In this document: positions 8,398-17,175 of the stretch, piece after piece
Layout of the letters: every line of letters starts with the position of its first letter
How positions within the stretch are numbered: the first letter of the stretch is position 1
Assembly (NCBI RefSeq): GCF_024398035.1
Contig: NZ_CP073748.1
Location: 843,501 to 907,500 of the forward strand
Origin: Kordiimonas sp. SCSIO 12603
Lineage (GTDB): Bacteria; Pseudomonadota; Alphaproteobacteria; Sphingomonadales; Kordiimonadaceae
Direction: 5' to 3'
DNA: 64,000 bases
Made by a program: the position numbers and the translations under genes
The notes under the pieces: generated by a model
The model's database searches: none
What the model saw: the letters and a program-made list of their open reading frames with translations, nothing else
Told to the model about the DNA's origin: nothing

Positions 8398-9693
8398 ATG
8401 ATAAAACCGTCGTCGGCTTCGTTAGCCGTCTTATTAGCGACCCTGCCAAGCGTCGTTACATCGGATGTTTTCGCATATGAAGAAGCGCAACATCAGATAC
8501 AAAATGAAATCAATATTGTACTCACGATCGATGAGGCTGTTAGGCTGGCCCTGACTTCTGATGACCCTTACCTCCGGCAACCGGAAGAAATGGCTTCTTC
8601 ATACGAACAGGCTGGTATCGCAGATAGCCAGTTAGCGGACCCTAAAGTGCGGCTAAACTTTGCAAACTGGCCTTTGGATAGTTTTAGCTATTCTCAGGAG
8701 CCTATGACCCAAATTCAAGTTGGGGTAAGTCAGTCCTTTCCAAAAGGGAATACTCTCAAATTTCGTCGTGAAAAACGCAATGCTCAGGCAAAAGGTGAAA
8801 GGCATAAGCAAGCACTTCGTGAACGTGAAGTAGTCCTGGATACTCGTATGATTTGGCTAGAACTGAGTTATCTCAGTGGAGCAAAATCAAAGATTCAGGA
8901 AAGCCGTACCGCAGTAAAAGAACTACTAACTGTAATACAATCGGTATTCTCTTCCGGCAGGCAAACTTCTCAAGATATCCTTAGAGCTGAACTGGAGATC
9001 AGCATTCTAGACGACCGTCTTGTCAACATTGAACGACAGACCGCTATGTTGCGCGCTAAGTTGGCCCGTAGAATTGGAAACAAAGCATTCAGTGCGCAAA
9101 TCCCATCGTCCCCTCCTGGGTTGAGGCATCCAAGCAACCCGACTGCTGTCCTTGAAACATTAATTAGCCATCCTGCTGCAAAACTGCGAAGCGCGATGAT
9201 TGAAGCGGCAGACAAGGATGTTTCGATCGCAGGGGAATCATACAAGCCAGGTTGGACCATCAATGCTGGATATGGGGCCCGAGGAGGCGATAGAACGGAT
9301 TTTGCCTCTGTCGGAGTTACTATGGATCTCCCTTTATTCACTGAAAAAAGACAAGATAAAAGAGTTCAAGCCGCTAAAAAAGCCCGTCAAGCCAATCGTC
9401 TTTCAAAAGATACGGTGCTTTTGGAGTTGCGTAAGCAATTGCAGGTGGCCCGCGCAGACTGGGAACAATTGGACGAAAGGATAAAACTCTATCAGTCTGT
9501 GGTCCTTGTACGTGCCAAAGATACACGAGAAGCAAGCCTAAATTCCTATCAAAGTGGTGTGACAGACTTTCCTGAACTTGTTCGTTCGAGATTGGCAGAA
9601 CTAGACACCGAACTCAAAATAATTCGCCTTAAGGCTGATCGATTTAAAGCTCAGGCACAACTCCTGTTTTTAGAAGGTGAAAATGATGCGTAA
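8398..9693 (+). CDS. cusC: TolC-family outer-membrane factor of the Cus-type copper efflux system
   Basis: This 431-residue protein has a signal peptide (about 1-28) and the two alternating helical/strand repeats of TolC-family channels: LTIDEAVRLAL near the start of the mature protein, long alpha-helical stretches, a central VSQSFPKGNTLKFRREK region and a second-repeat VGVTMDLPLFTEKRQDKR. This is the CusC/CzcC type that carries metal across the outer membrane from the CusBA complex. The start is ATG 8398, preceded by AAGGA and directly followed by the hydrophobic signal; the longer reading frame upstream adds 14 residues that would spoil the signal peptide. Its stop overlaps cusB by 11 bp, implying translational coupling. 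Confidence 0.9.
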   Translation: MIKPSSASLAVLLATLPSVVTSDVFAYEEAQHQIQNEINIVLTIDEAVRLALTSDDPYLRQPEEMASSYEQAGIADSQLADPKVRLNFANWPLDSFSYSQEPMTQIQVGVSQSFPKGNTLKFRREKRNAQAKGERHKQALREREVVLDTRMIWLELSYLSGAKSKIQESRTAVKELLTVIQSVFSSGRQTSQDILRAELEISILDDRLVNIERQTAMLRAKLARRIGNKAFSAQIPSSPPGLRHPSNPTAVLETLISHPAAKLRSAMIEAADKDVSIAGESYKPGWTINAGYGARGGDRTDFASVGVTMDLPLFTEKRQDKRVQAAKKARQANRLSKDTVLLELRKQLQVARADWEQLDERIKLYQSVVLVRAKDTREASLNSYQSGVTDFPELVRSRLAELDTELKIIRLKADRFKAQAQLLFLEGENDA

Positions 9694-11161
9694 AATTCTT
9701 CTGACATCTACAATTGCACTTAGTGTAGGGCTAGGCCTTGGTTTTATTGGGCGCGATATGTTTGGCGACACTGAGCAGTCTGGTCCTTCGAATTCGAAGG
9801 AAAAGGAAATTTTATATTGGGTGGCACCCATGGATAAAAATTTCCGCAGTGACAATCCTGGTAAATCCCCAATGGGTATGGATCTCATACCTGTATATGA
9901 GGGTGAGGAAGCTGGGGCAGATGACCCAAATGCACTCAAGATTAGTGCTGCTGTAATCAACAACATCGGTGTTCGTACTGAAAAAATCGGCCTAGAAGAT
10001 TTAGCCCGAGAAGTTGATACCGTTGGCTATATTACACCAAATGAAGATTTAAGTTCACATGTCCATGTACGTTCAGCGGGCTGGGTTGAAAAATTGTACC
10101 GCAAGGCCGTAGGCGAATGGGTACAAAAGGATGAACTAATTTTCGAGTTGTATTCTCCAGAATTAGTTAATGCTCAAACTGAGTTTGTTCAGGCGATTAA
10201 GCTAAAGCAAAGTGCGTTAAAGGTTGCGGCGAAAGAACGTTTGAGAGCACTGGGGATGGAAGAAGGTCAAATTTCCCAGTTGGAACAGACAGGTAAAGTC
10301 AAGCAGCTGATAGAAGTCAGAGCACCACAGGACGGCGTCATACTAGCTCTTAATATCGGAGAAGGTATGCATGTTACACCAGGTAAAACGGTGTTTTCGC
10401 TTTCAGACTTGTCCAGTGTTTGGGTGAAAGTCGATGTCTTTGAAGGACAATCAGATTGGATTAAGGAAGGCCAAGATGTCCAGATGATATTGCCATTCCT
10501 TCCTGGAGAAAACTGGCAGGGGGCAGTTGACTATGTTTACCCCTTGGTAGACCCCAAAAGCCGAACAGTTCAGGTGAGACTTGCATTTGAAAATTCTGCA
10601 GGTCGATTGAAACCTAACATGTATGGTGAAATCCGAATAGAAGCCGAACCACTTGAGAATGTCTTAACTATTCCTCGTGAAGCTTTGATCAGAACAGGTA
10701 AAAATGACAGAGTGATTATCGCTGTCGAAGACAATAAATTTCGTCCGGCTGAAGTTTTAGTTGGTCGAGAATCTGGCGATAGACTGGAGATTAAAGCTGG
10801 TCTGCAAAGTGGCGAAACTGTCGTTACCTCGGGTCAGTTCCTTATTGACTCCGAAGCGAGTATTAATAGCTCATTCCTCCGCCTTCTAGATGCTGGGACA
10901 GAATCTGAGGATAATTTAGCCCATGAGATGGAAATGGAAACCCATCACGGCATGGGTACAGTAAATTCTATTACCGGCAAACATACCGTTAACCTTACAC
11001 ATCAACCAATTACCTCTTTGGGGTGGCCAGAAATGACCATGGACTTCACGGTTTCCAATTCTGTGGATCTCTCCCAATTCAGCGTTGGTGACATGATGCA
11101 CTTTGAACTTCGAAAGAATTCAGAAGGCATGTTTGAAATCACTAGCGCATCGAAAATGTAG
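9683..11161 (+). CDS. cusB: Membrane-fusion adaptor CusB with N-terminal heavy-metal-binding motif and fused C-terminal CusF domain
   Basis: This 492-residue periplasmic adaptor links CusA to CusC. After an N-terminal anchor comes a heavy-metal-binding segment (WVAPMDKNFRSDNPGKSPMG) that delivers Cu(I) or Ag(I). Then come the barrel-sandwich/HlyD regions (SAGWVEKLY, VRAPQDGVIL), the beta-barrel and the membrane-proximal domain. The last about 70 residues form a CusF-like OB domain with the copper ligands H, W, M and M in LTHQPITSLGWPEMTMDF. E. coli CusB lacks this fusion. Tandem ATGs at 9683 and 9686 are possible starts; AAGG lies five to eight bases upstream. It overlaps cusC and is 15 bp from cusA. 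Confidence 0.92.
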   Translation: MMRKILLTSTIALSVGLGLGFIGRDMFGDTEQSGPSNSKEKEILYWVAPMDKNFRSDNPGKSPMGMDLIPVYEGEEAGADDPNALKISAAVINNIGVRTEKIGLEDLAREVDTVGYITPNEDLSSHVHVRSAGWVEKLYRKAVGEWVQKDELIFELYSPELVNAQTEFVQAIKLKQSALKVAAKERLRALGMEEGQISQLEQTGKVKQLIEVRAPQDGVILALNIGEGMHVTPGKTVFSLSDLSSVWVKVDVFEGQSDWIKEGQDVQMILPFLPGENWQGAVDYVYPLVDPKSRTVQVRLAFENSAGRLKPNMYGEIRIEAEPLENVLTIPREALIRTGKNDRVIIAVEDNKFRPAEVLVGRESGDRLEIKAGLQSGETVVTSGQFLIDSEASINSSFLRLLDAGTESEDNLAHEMEMETHHGMGTVNSITGKHTVNLTHQPITSLGWPEMTMDFTVSNSVDLSQFSVGDMMHFELRKNSEGMFEITSASKM

Positions 11162-11176
11162 GAAACGGAGACGGAA

Positions 11177-14100
11177 ATGATTGCTAATATTATTAAATGG
11201 TCAATTTCCAACCGTTTTCTGGTTGTGATATTGACCCTATTGTTTACTGGGTGGGGGGCTTATTCGCTTTCCAAGACCCCTTTGGATGCAATACCTGATC
11301 TGTCGGATGTACAGGTAATTATTAAGACAACGTACCCTGGGCAAGCTCCGCAAGTTGTAGAAGATCAAGTAACTTATCCTTTAACCACGGCAATGCTCTC
11401 TGTACCTGGGGCGATGACGGTTCGGGGGTATTCGTTCTTCAATGACTCGTATGTATATATCATCTTTGAAGACGGTACAGATCTATACTGGGCAAGATCG
11501 CGGGTACTGGAGTATCTAAGCCAAGTAGCGCCAACTCTCCCAGCTGGAGCACGATCAGCACTGGGACCTGACGCAACAGGGGTTGGTTGGGTCTATCAAT
11601 ATGCTCTTATCGACAGGAGTGGCAAGCATGATCTAGCCCAGTTGCGTAGTATTCAGGATTGGTTTCTGAAGTATGAGCTACAAACGGTAGAGGGTGTCTC
11701 CGAAGTTGCTACGATTGGAGGCATGGTTAAGCAGTATCAGGTTGTGGTGAACCCTGCGAGACTACGTGCCTACGACATTCCCCTCAATAAGGTAAAAATG
11801 GCGATCAAGATGGGCAATCAGGAAACTGGTGGTCGTGTTATTGAGATGGCCGAAGCAGAATATATGGTTAGAGCTTCAGGCTACATTGATGAAATTGCTG
11901 ATCTTGAAGCAATCCCTATCAGTTTGTCACCCAATGGTACCCCCGTCCTATTAAAAGATATTGCTGAAATTCGTATGGGGCCAGAGCTTCGCAGAGGTAT
12001 TGGAGAACTCAATGGTGAAGGCGAAGCCGTCGGTGGTGTGATCATCATGCGTTGGGGTGAAAATGCGCTCTCAACAATTGATTTGGTGAAAGAAAAGTTA
12101 GAAACTTTAAAGAAGAGTCTACCAGAGGGTGTTGAAATCGTTGAAACCTATGACCGTTCTTCACTTATAAATCGCGCTGTTGAAACGCTGAATGAAAAGC
12201 TGATCGAAGAGTTTCTTGTTGTTGCTTTAGTATGTGCAGTTTTCCTTTTCCACTTAAGGTCATCTCTTGTTGTGGTGTTAAGCCTGCCAGTAGGTATTTT
12301 GGCCGCAATTATTGTTATGAATAGTCAAGGTGTTAATGCCAACATTATGTCTCTTGGCGGTATAGCTATTGCTATCGGGGCAATGGTAGATGCAACAATT
12401 GTTATGATTGAAAACTTCCATAAACATATGGAAGAAGAGGAGATAACATCTGAAAATAGATGGGAGGTTGTCTCAAAGGCTGCTGTAGAAGTAGGGCCGC
12501 CACTATTTTTCTCTCTACTGATTATTACGCTAAGTTTTGTGCCGATTTTTGCATTGGAAGCGCAGGAAGGAAGGTTATTCCATCCTCTAGCATTCACCAA
12601 AACATATGCAATGGCGGCAGCTTCAGCTCTCTCTATTACTATTGTTCCCGTTTTAATGGGGTATTTTATCCGGGGTAAAATCGTTCCAGAGCACAAAAAC
12701 CCTATCAACCAAGGGTTAATGGCAATCTATAAGCCGTTCATTGGCGCTGTGCTGAAATACCCTAAAATGATGGTCGTGATTACGTTGTTGATCATGGCAA
12801 GTGCATATTATCCTCTCAGCAAGATTGGTGGCGAGTTTATGCCGGATCTAGATGAGGGCGATTTGCTGTATATGCCGAGTGCCTATCCCGCTATCTCTGC
12901 TGGTAAAGCGGCGCAGATTGTCCAACAAACCAATAAACTGATTAAGACTATTCCTGAAGTGGAGGTTGTCTACGGAAAAGCAGGCAGAGCTGAAAGTGCT
13001 ACAGACCCTGCTCCTCTCACGATGATTGAGACGACAATTAAGCTTAAGCCGCGCAGCGAGTGGCGTAAAGGAATGACCACAGAGAAATTGAAGGCTGAGC
13101 TCAACCAATTGGTCAGTGTTCCTAGCTTAACCAACGTTTGGATCATGCCAATCAAAAACCGCATTGATATGCTAGCAACTGGAATTAAAACACCAGTTGG
13201 CATCAAGGTAGCCGGTCCTGATCTAGAAGTTATCAGTCAAATCGGTCAGGACATTGAAGCTGTTATGAAAGATGTACCTGGCACTGCTTCGGTTTATGCA
13301 GAGCGGGTAACTGGCGGGCGCTATATCAATACCGATATTGATAGAGTGAAAGCCGCACGATATGGGCTGAATATAGCAGATGTTCAAGATGTCATTCGCA
13401 CAGCAATTGGCGGTATGTCAGTTACTGAAAGCGTTGAAGGTCTTGAGCGCTACCCCGTCAATTTGCGCTATCCTCGCGATTACAGAGATTCTCTTGATCG
13501 TTTAAGGTCTCTCCCTATTGTCACACCAATGGGGGGACATATTCCGCTTGGCCAAGTTGCAGATATTACCGTTAGTGGTGGCCCAGGTGTTATTCGTAGC
13601 GAGAATGCTCGTTTGAACGGTTGGATTTATGTAGATATTTCCGGCGTTGACATCGGCAGTTATGTAAAAAAAGCGAAAGAAGTTGTTGAAAATAACATTG
13701 AACTTCCCGCTGGTTATTCAATCGCATGGTCCGGCCAATATGAATATATGGAAAGGGCAAAAGAAAAGCTGAGTGTAGTGGTTCCTGTTACACTGATTAT
13801 CATCTTACTTTTGTTGTTTATCAACTTCAAAAATCTGACATCTGTTCTCATCATTATGGGTACATTACCTCTATCGCTCGTAGGCGGTATCTGGCTCTTA
13901 TATTGGCTTGATTACAATCTATCAGTTGCTGTTGGCGTAGGCTTTATCGCATTGGCCGGTGTTGCCGTTGAAATTGGTGTGCTGATGATCGTCTATCTCA
14001 ATCAGGCCTGGGAGCGCGTTCAAAAAACAGTTGAAAAAGAAGGTCGAGAGCTAACCAGATCTGATCTGGCTAAGGCTGTTGTTGATGGTGCACTTCTCAG

Positions 14101-14323
14101 AGTTAGGCCAATCATGATGACGGTTGCTGTTATCATCGCAGGTTTGCTGCCAATTATGTTGGGTACAGGCACTGGCTCCGAGGTGATGCGGCGGATTGCG
14201 GCACCAATGGTTGGTGGCATGATTAGCGCTACAATACTAACGCTGCTGGTTATTCCTGCTGCCTATTTATTGTGGAAGTCTCGGGAAACTGTTGTCGAAA
14301 CTCAAGCAATAAATCAGAAATAG
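11177..14323 (+). CDS. cusA: RND heavy-metal efflux pump CusA
   Basis: This 1048-residue inner-membrane RND transporter of the heavy-metal (HME) class uses the proton gradient to expel Cu(I)/Ag(I). It has 12 membrane helices and two large periplasmic loops. The helix-4 signature GAMVDATIVMIENFHK carries the proton-relay Asp, and the starting IIKWSISNRFLVV and PLDAIPDLSDVQV are typical of CusA/CzcA. The RIDMLATGIKTPVGIKV region matches the CusA metal-site neighbourhood and favours monovalent copper/silver over zinc/cobalt, although this is family inference. GGAG precedes the ATG. It is cotranscribed with cusC and cusB. Confidence 0.95.
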   Translation: MIANIIKWSISNRFLVVILTLLFTGWGAYSLSKTPLDAIPDLSDVQVIIKTTYPGQAPQVVEDQVTYPLTTAMLSVPGAMTVRGYSFFNDSYVYIIFEDGTDLYWARSRVLEYLSQVAPTLPAGARSALGPDATGVGWVYQYALIDRSGKHDLAQLRSIQDWFLKYELQTVEGVSEVATIGGMVKQYQVVVNPARLRAYDIPLNKVKMAIKMGNQETGGRVIEMAEAEYMVRASGYIDEIADLEAIPISLSPNGTPVLLKDIAEIRMGPELRRGIGELNGEGEAVGGVIIMRWGENALSTIDLVKEKLETLKKSLPEGVEIVETYDRSSLINRAVETLNEKLIEEFLVVALVCAVFLFHLRSSLVVVLSLPVGILAAIIVMNSQGVNANIMSLGGIAIAIGAMVDATIVMIENFHKHMEEEEITSENRWEVVSKAAVEVGPPLFFSLLIITLSFVPIFALEAQEGRLFHPLAFTKTYAMAAASALSITIVPVLMGYFIRGKIVPEHKNPINQGLMAIYKPFIGAVLKYPKMMVVITLLIMASAYYPLSKIGGEFMPDLDEGDLLYMPSAYPAISAGKAAQIVQQTNKLIKTIPEVEVVYGKAGRAESATDPAPLTMIETTIKLKPRSEWRKGMTTEKLKAELNQLVSVPSLTNVWIMPIKNRIDMLATGIKTPVGIKVAGPDLEVISQIGQDIEAVMKDVPGTASVYAERVTGGRYINTDIDRVKAARYGLNIADVQDVIRTAIGGMSVTESVEGLERYPVNLRYPRDYRDSLDRLRSLPIVTPMGGHIPLGQVADITVSGGPGVIRSENARLNGWIYVDISGVDIGSYVKKAKEVVENNIELPAGYSIAWSGQYEYMERAKEKLSVVVPVTLIIILLLLFINFKNLTSVLIIMGTLPLSLVGGIWLLYWLDYNLSVAVGVGFIALAGVAVEIGVLMIVYLNQAWERVQKTVEKEGRELTRSDLAKAVVDGALLRVRPIMMTVAVIIAGLLPIMLGTGTGSEVMRRIAAPMVGGMISATILTLLVIPAAYLLWKSRETVVETQAINQK

Positions 14324-14332
14324 GGGGCAGCA

Positions 14333-15187
14333 ATGACTAATCTGTTGTTTTGGAAGTTACATGCTCTTTTAGCGCATATTGCGGCTATCCTTATCATTAC
14401 ATCTACTGTGTTTTTTATGGTTGATTACCTTAGGAAAAAACACAGCGAACAAATGGGTGGTGTCGCAAAATGGCTTCTCTGGGCAGGTGTTTTGGCTGGT
14501 ATATCAGGAGCATGTTTTTGGCTTATAGGCCCAAGTGAACTGCAAGACGTGAGTAATACCCACGCACAAATTTCCTCGTATATTGGAACAGCAACATTTG
14601 CACTTGTTGCAGCTGTTGTCTTTGCATTCTTATTTCCTCACGGAAAAAAAGTGAGTGTGCAACAAGCAGCCAGTTCTTTCTTCGTTGGTGCTTTGGTCAT
14701 CGTCGCCAGTATCGAAGGGTTTGGATTGTTCTATGGAGGAACACCGTTCTTTCCGTCTAACAATGAAACTTTAAAAGATACATCTTCAGGGATGAATAGC
14801 ACGAGTAGCTCAGATTCAGTGAAAGAGTTTGTTGTTCAGTTTCAAACGGCACTACACAGTGATCGTTTTCTGGAAGTTTCAAATGCCTTTGATAGACAAG
14901 CCATCATCTTTGAAAATGGCGCAAAAGAACCTTCACTTGATGTTTATTTAAATGACCATCTTAAACCAGAAATGGCAATGCTTAAAGCAGCCAGACGCAC
15001 TGTTCTTTCTCAGGAAATTACTGAGCATGGGGCGATCGCATCCGTTGCAACCCGTTCCTTGTTGAGCTTCTCAGTTAAAGGTGAACAGAAGCAATTTGAT
15101 AGCACTGAGACGTTAGTGCTCTTCAGGTCTGATAGCAGTTGGAAAATCGTGCATGCCCATTGGTCATCACGGCCACACAGAAACTAA
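14333..15187 (+). CDS. DUF2231-like membrane protein fused to an NTF2-like domain
   Basis: This 284-residue protein has four membrane helices (about 8-30, 43-65, 80-103, 114-137), opening with LHALLAHIAAI (an HxxLxH pattern as in DUF2231), and a soluble NTF2/SnoaL-like domain (about 160-280). The second half aligns by eye with that of the protein at 1072-2127 (YLNDHLKPEMAML versus YMNGHMKSDMAFL, then VLSQEI versus ILSRET). The His-rich linker is missing here; a short Ser/Thr linker replaces it. GGGGG lies five bases before the ATG, and the gene follows cusA by 9 bp, so it is part of the cus operon. No function is known for this architecture; its presence in two copper operons suggests a dedicated accessory role. 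Confidence 0.75.
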   Translation: MTNLLFWKLHALLAHIAAILIITSTVFFMVDYLRKKHSEQMGGVAKWLLWAGVLAGISGACFWLIGPSELQDVSNTHAQISSYIGTATFALVAAVVFAFLFPHGKKVSVQQAASSFFVGALVIVASIEGFGLFYGGTPFFPSNNETLKDTSSGMNSTSSSDSVKEFVVQFQTALHSDRFLEVSNAFDRQAIIFENGAKEPSLDVYLNDHLKPEMAMLKAARRTVLSQEITEHGAIASVATRSLLSFSVKGEQKQFDSTETLVLFRSDSSWKIVHAHWSSRPHRN

Positions 15188-15214
15188 CTCTAGGTTTTAT
15201 GAAAGGATTTACTT

Positions 15215-15547
15215 ATGAAGTTTTTAAAATTGATCCTTATGGCAACGGTTATTGGTGTCTATTCGCCGGTGGTTTATGCTGACGGTGGGCACTCGCATTC
15301 CAAGAAAAATCAACAAAAACAATCTGCTATGGTTCACGCTAAGGTCAATAAAATTAAGAGATCGGAGAGAAAAATTAATGTCTCTCACGGCCCAATTAAA
15401 CAGTTGGGTTGGCCTGCTATGACGATGGATTTCAGGGTGGCAAAAGAAGTTAAACTTGATTTGATCAAAGAAGGTCAGGAGTTGATGATCTCAATTGAGC
15501 CTGGCCCAGATGGATTATACATCATTAAAAAAGTCATGATGCACTAA
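15215..15547 (+). CDS. cusF: Periplasmic copper chaperone CusF
   Basis: This 110-residue protein has a signal peptide (about 1-22), a His-rich start of the mature chain (GGHSHSK) and a CusF OB-fold domain with the Cu(I)/Ag(I) ligands H, W, M and M in VSHGPIKQLGWPAMTMDF. CusF binds Cu(I) through His and two Met, capped by Trp, and hands it to CusB. It is the last gene of the cus operon, 27 bp after the membrane/NTF2 gene, with AAAGGA upstream. It is a second CusF domain besides the one fused to CusB. Confidence 0.92.
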   Translation: MKFLKLILMATVIGVYSPVVYADGGHSHSKKNQQKQSAMVHAKVNKIKRSERKINVSHGPIKQLGWPAMTMDFRVAKEVKLDLIKEGQELMISIEPGPDGLYIIKKVMMH

Positions 15548-15567
15548 ATCTAACACATAGTTTTTTG

Positions 15568-15589
15568 GTTAGGGCCTACTGGCCCTAAC
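15568..15589 (+). terminator. Hairpin at the end of the cus operon
   Basis: Nine-bp arms GTTAGGGCC / GGCCCTAAC with a TACT loop follow the cusF stop by 20 bp. The T-run after it is short, so it may be a weak intrinsic terminator. Confidence 0.6.
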
Positions 15590-15616
15590 TTTACTGATAT
15601 AGAAACAGCTTCAGTT

Positions 15617-16444
15617 TTGAGAATCGTATATTTTGGTACAGATTTATTATCGTCCTGTGTGAACGTGTTTATTCAATGCGGGCACACGATTGATGCGATA
15701 TATACGGGAATGGAAAATGATTTTTCTGAACAAATTAAACGTTTGGCCCAGAAATTTAATATTCCCATACACTTTAAACATCCGTCTACAGAAGAGCTGA
15801 TGGCCTATGTAAACGAAGGCGTGGAAATGTTTTTTGTTGCGGAATATCCGTTCAAGATTCCGTCTATTGATATGTTGAAGTATGGTGTAAACTTACATAC
15901 CAGCCTTCTGCCTGAAGGAAGAGGGCCGACACCTCTTCCGTATCTTATAAAAGATATACCCCATGCGGCAGGTCTTACTCTTCATAAGCTCTCTAGTATG
16001 TTTGATAGCGGTGATATTATTCTGCAACAGCCTATCATTCTATCATCATCAGAAACGTTAAATAGTTTGTCGATTAAAATGTATTTAGCTGCATCGATTC
16101 TCGTCGAGTAATTGTTAGGTGATTTGTCAACTTACTATGAACGTGCCGTTCCGCAAATACCTCAGCAAGGGTTAGCTGTGCCAGATCTAACGGAACGATT
16201 GATAGAATGGACCAGCAGCGGAAGAAATATCGAGGCTAAAATAAAGGCATTTGGTCATTTTGGTGTGATCGTTTTTTTTGCTGGAAAATACTGGCGTGTC
16301 ACACATGCTGAAGTTGTTGAATGTGAAAATGGTGAACCACCGGGTACACTTATTTATAAATCCAACGATTTAGTTGCTATCACAATTGTGGATGGCTTTA
16401 TTGTTATTCCGGTATCTGCTTTTTTCTCAATAGAATTAAACTGA
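15617..16444 (+). pseudogene. Formyltransferase-like gene interrupted by an in-frame TAA
   Basis: Two consecutive same-frame segments, 15617-16108 and 16112-16444, are separated by a single TAA (16109-16111). Together they would give about 275 residues resembling methionyl-tRNA formyltransferase-type enzymes: RIVYFGTDLLSS at the start, catalytic NLHTSLLPEGRGPTP with Asn and His, and LHKLSSMFDSGDIILQ with the conserved Asp-x-Gly-Asp. A C-terminal domain follows the stop. No ribosome site is visible before the TTG at 15617, so the start is doubtful. The catalytic residues are intact and the frame is otherwise open, so the lesion looks recent, or the stop could be a sequencing error. The product may act on a sugar or amino group rather than tRNA. 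Confidence 0.65.
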
Positions 16445-16494
16445 GAGTACCTTTAGAACAGGTAGGCAAGAGCCGTAGCTCTTGCCAGATGAGG

Positions 16495-16842
16495 TTACTT
16501 TTTGAGAAATGTTTTTCTCATATATCCTATAATGTCTTTTACATCCTTTTCAGTGAGCTCTGGATTGCCGCCAAGCGGAGGCATCGCTAAGTCAGCATCC
16601 GGACGCTCAAGCCCTTCTGTTATGTTTTGAAACAGAATAGCGTCAGTTTTTTTCAAAGGGCTTTTCTTGGAAGTGAAATCTGGAATGCCTGGCATCGTTG
16701 GCTTTCCTTTTTCACCATGACACGCAATACAAGTTTCCTCATATCGTTCTTGACCATTAGTAAGATCAAGAGGCTTCTCTATATTGATTGCCGTATTTGA
16801 GGCGAGCAATAACATGGAAGTGGTAATCATCGATAATGACAT
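16495..16842 (-). CDS. c-type cytochrome, monohaem
   Basis: This 115-residue exported cytochrome has a short signal (about 1-22), a haem-attachment CIACH motif near residue 36 and a likely axial Met in DLAMPPLGG near residue 87. The C-terminal helix (KDVKDIIGYMRKTF) is standard for class I cytochromes. GGGAG precedes the ATG. It is 10 bp downstream of another cytochrome gene (16853-17155) and follows the porin gene, so these are one operon. A role in periplasmic electron transfer, perhaps linked to copper oxidation or reduction, is inferred from context. Confidence 0.88.
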   Translation of the reverse strand: MSLSMITTSMLLLASNTAINIEKPLDLTNGQERYEETCIACHGEKGKPTMPGIPDFTSKKSPLKKTDAILFQNITEGLERPDADLAMPPLGGNPELTEKDVKDIIGYMRKTFLKK

Positions 16843-16852
16843 AATCTGCTCC

Positions 16853-17155
16853 CTACTTATTGCTGGCTCTGAGAAATGCTTCTATATCTCTAGCGACGTT
16901 GCCCGGGATATTTGCTCTAACCCGCATGTGTGTTACGTCTACATGCCATTCCTCGTCGGAGTTATCTTTTACGCTCCGCATATTGTGGCAACGAGCACAC
17001 GTTTTTGCCCAGGCCTTTGCACCTCTTGCGATTTGCTGAGGGTCCGGCTTTTTGGGCTTGGCCTTTGTTTGTGCTGCCCCAGCACTGCCCAGGCCTACAA
17101 GTGTAACCAGAGCGACTGCTGTCAGATAAGATATTGTTTGCCCATATTTACGCAT
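16853..17155 (-). CDS. Small c-type cytochrome (CARCH)
   Basis: This 100-residue exported protein has a signal peptide (about 1-28), a Lys/Pro-rich linker, one CARCH haem motif near residue 56 and a Met (DVTHMRVRANIPG) that could be the distal ligand. The pattern resembles small diheme-cytochrome-type or sulfite-dehydrogenase-type monohaem cytochromes. AAGGAG precedes the ATG. It lies 20 bp after the porin gene and 10 bp before the next cytochrome. Confidence 0.85.
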   Translation of the reverse strand: MRKYGQTISYLTAVALVTLVGLGSAGAAQTKAKPKKPDPQQIARGAKAWAKTCARCHNMRSVKDNSDEEWHVDVTHMRVRANIPGNVARDIEAFLRASNK

Positions 17156-17175
17156 AATGTTTCTCCTTTATACAC

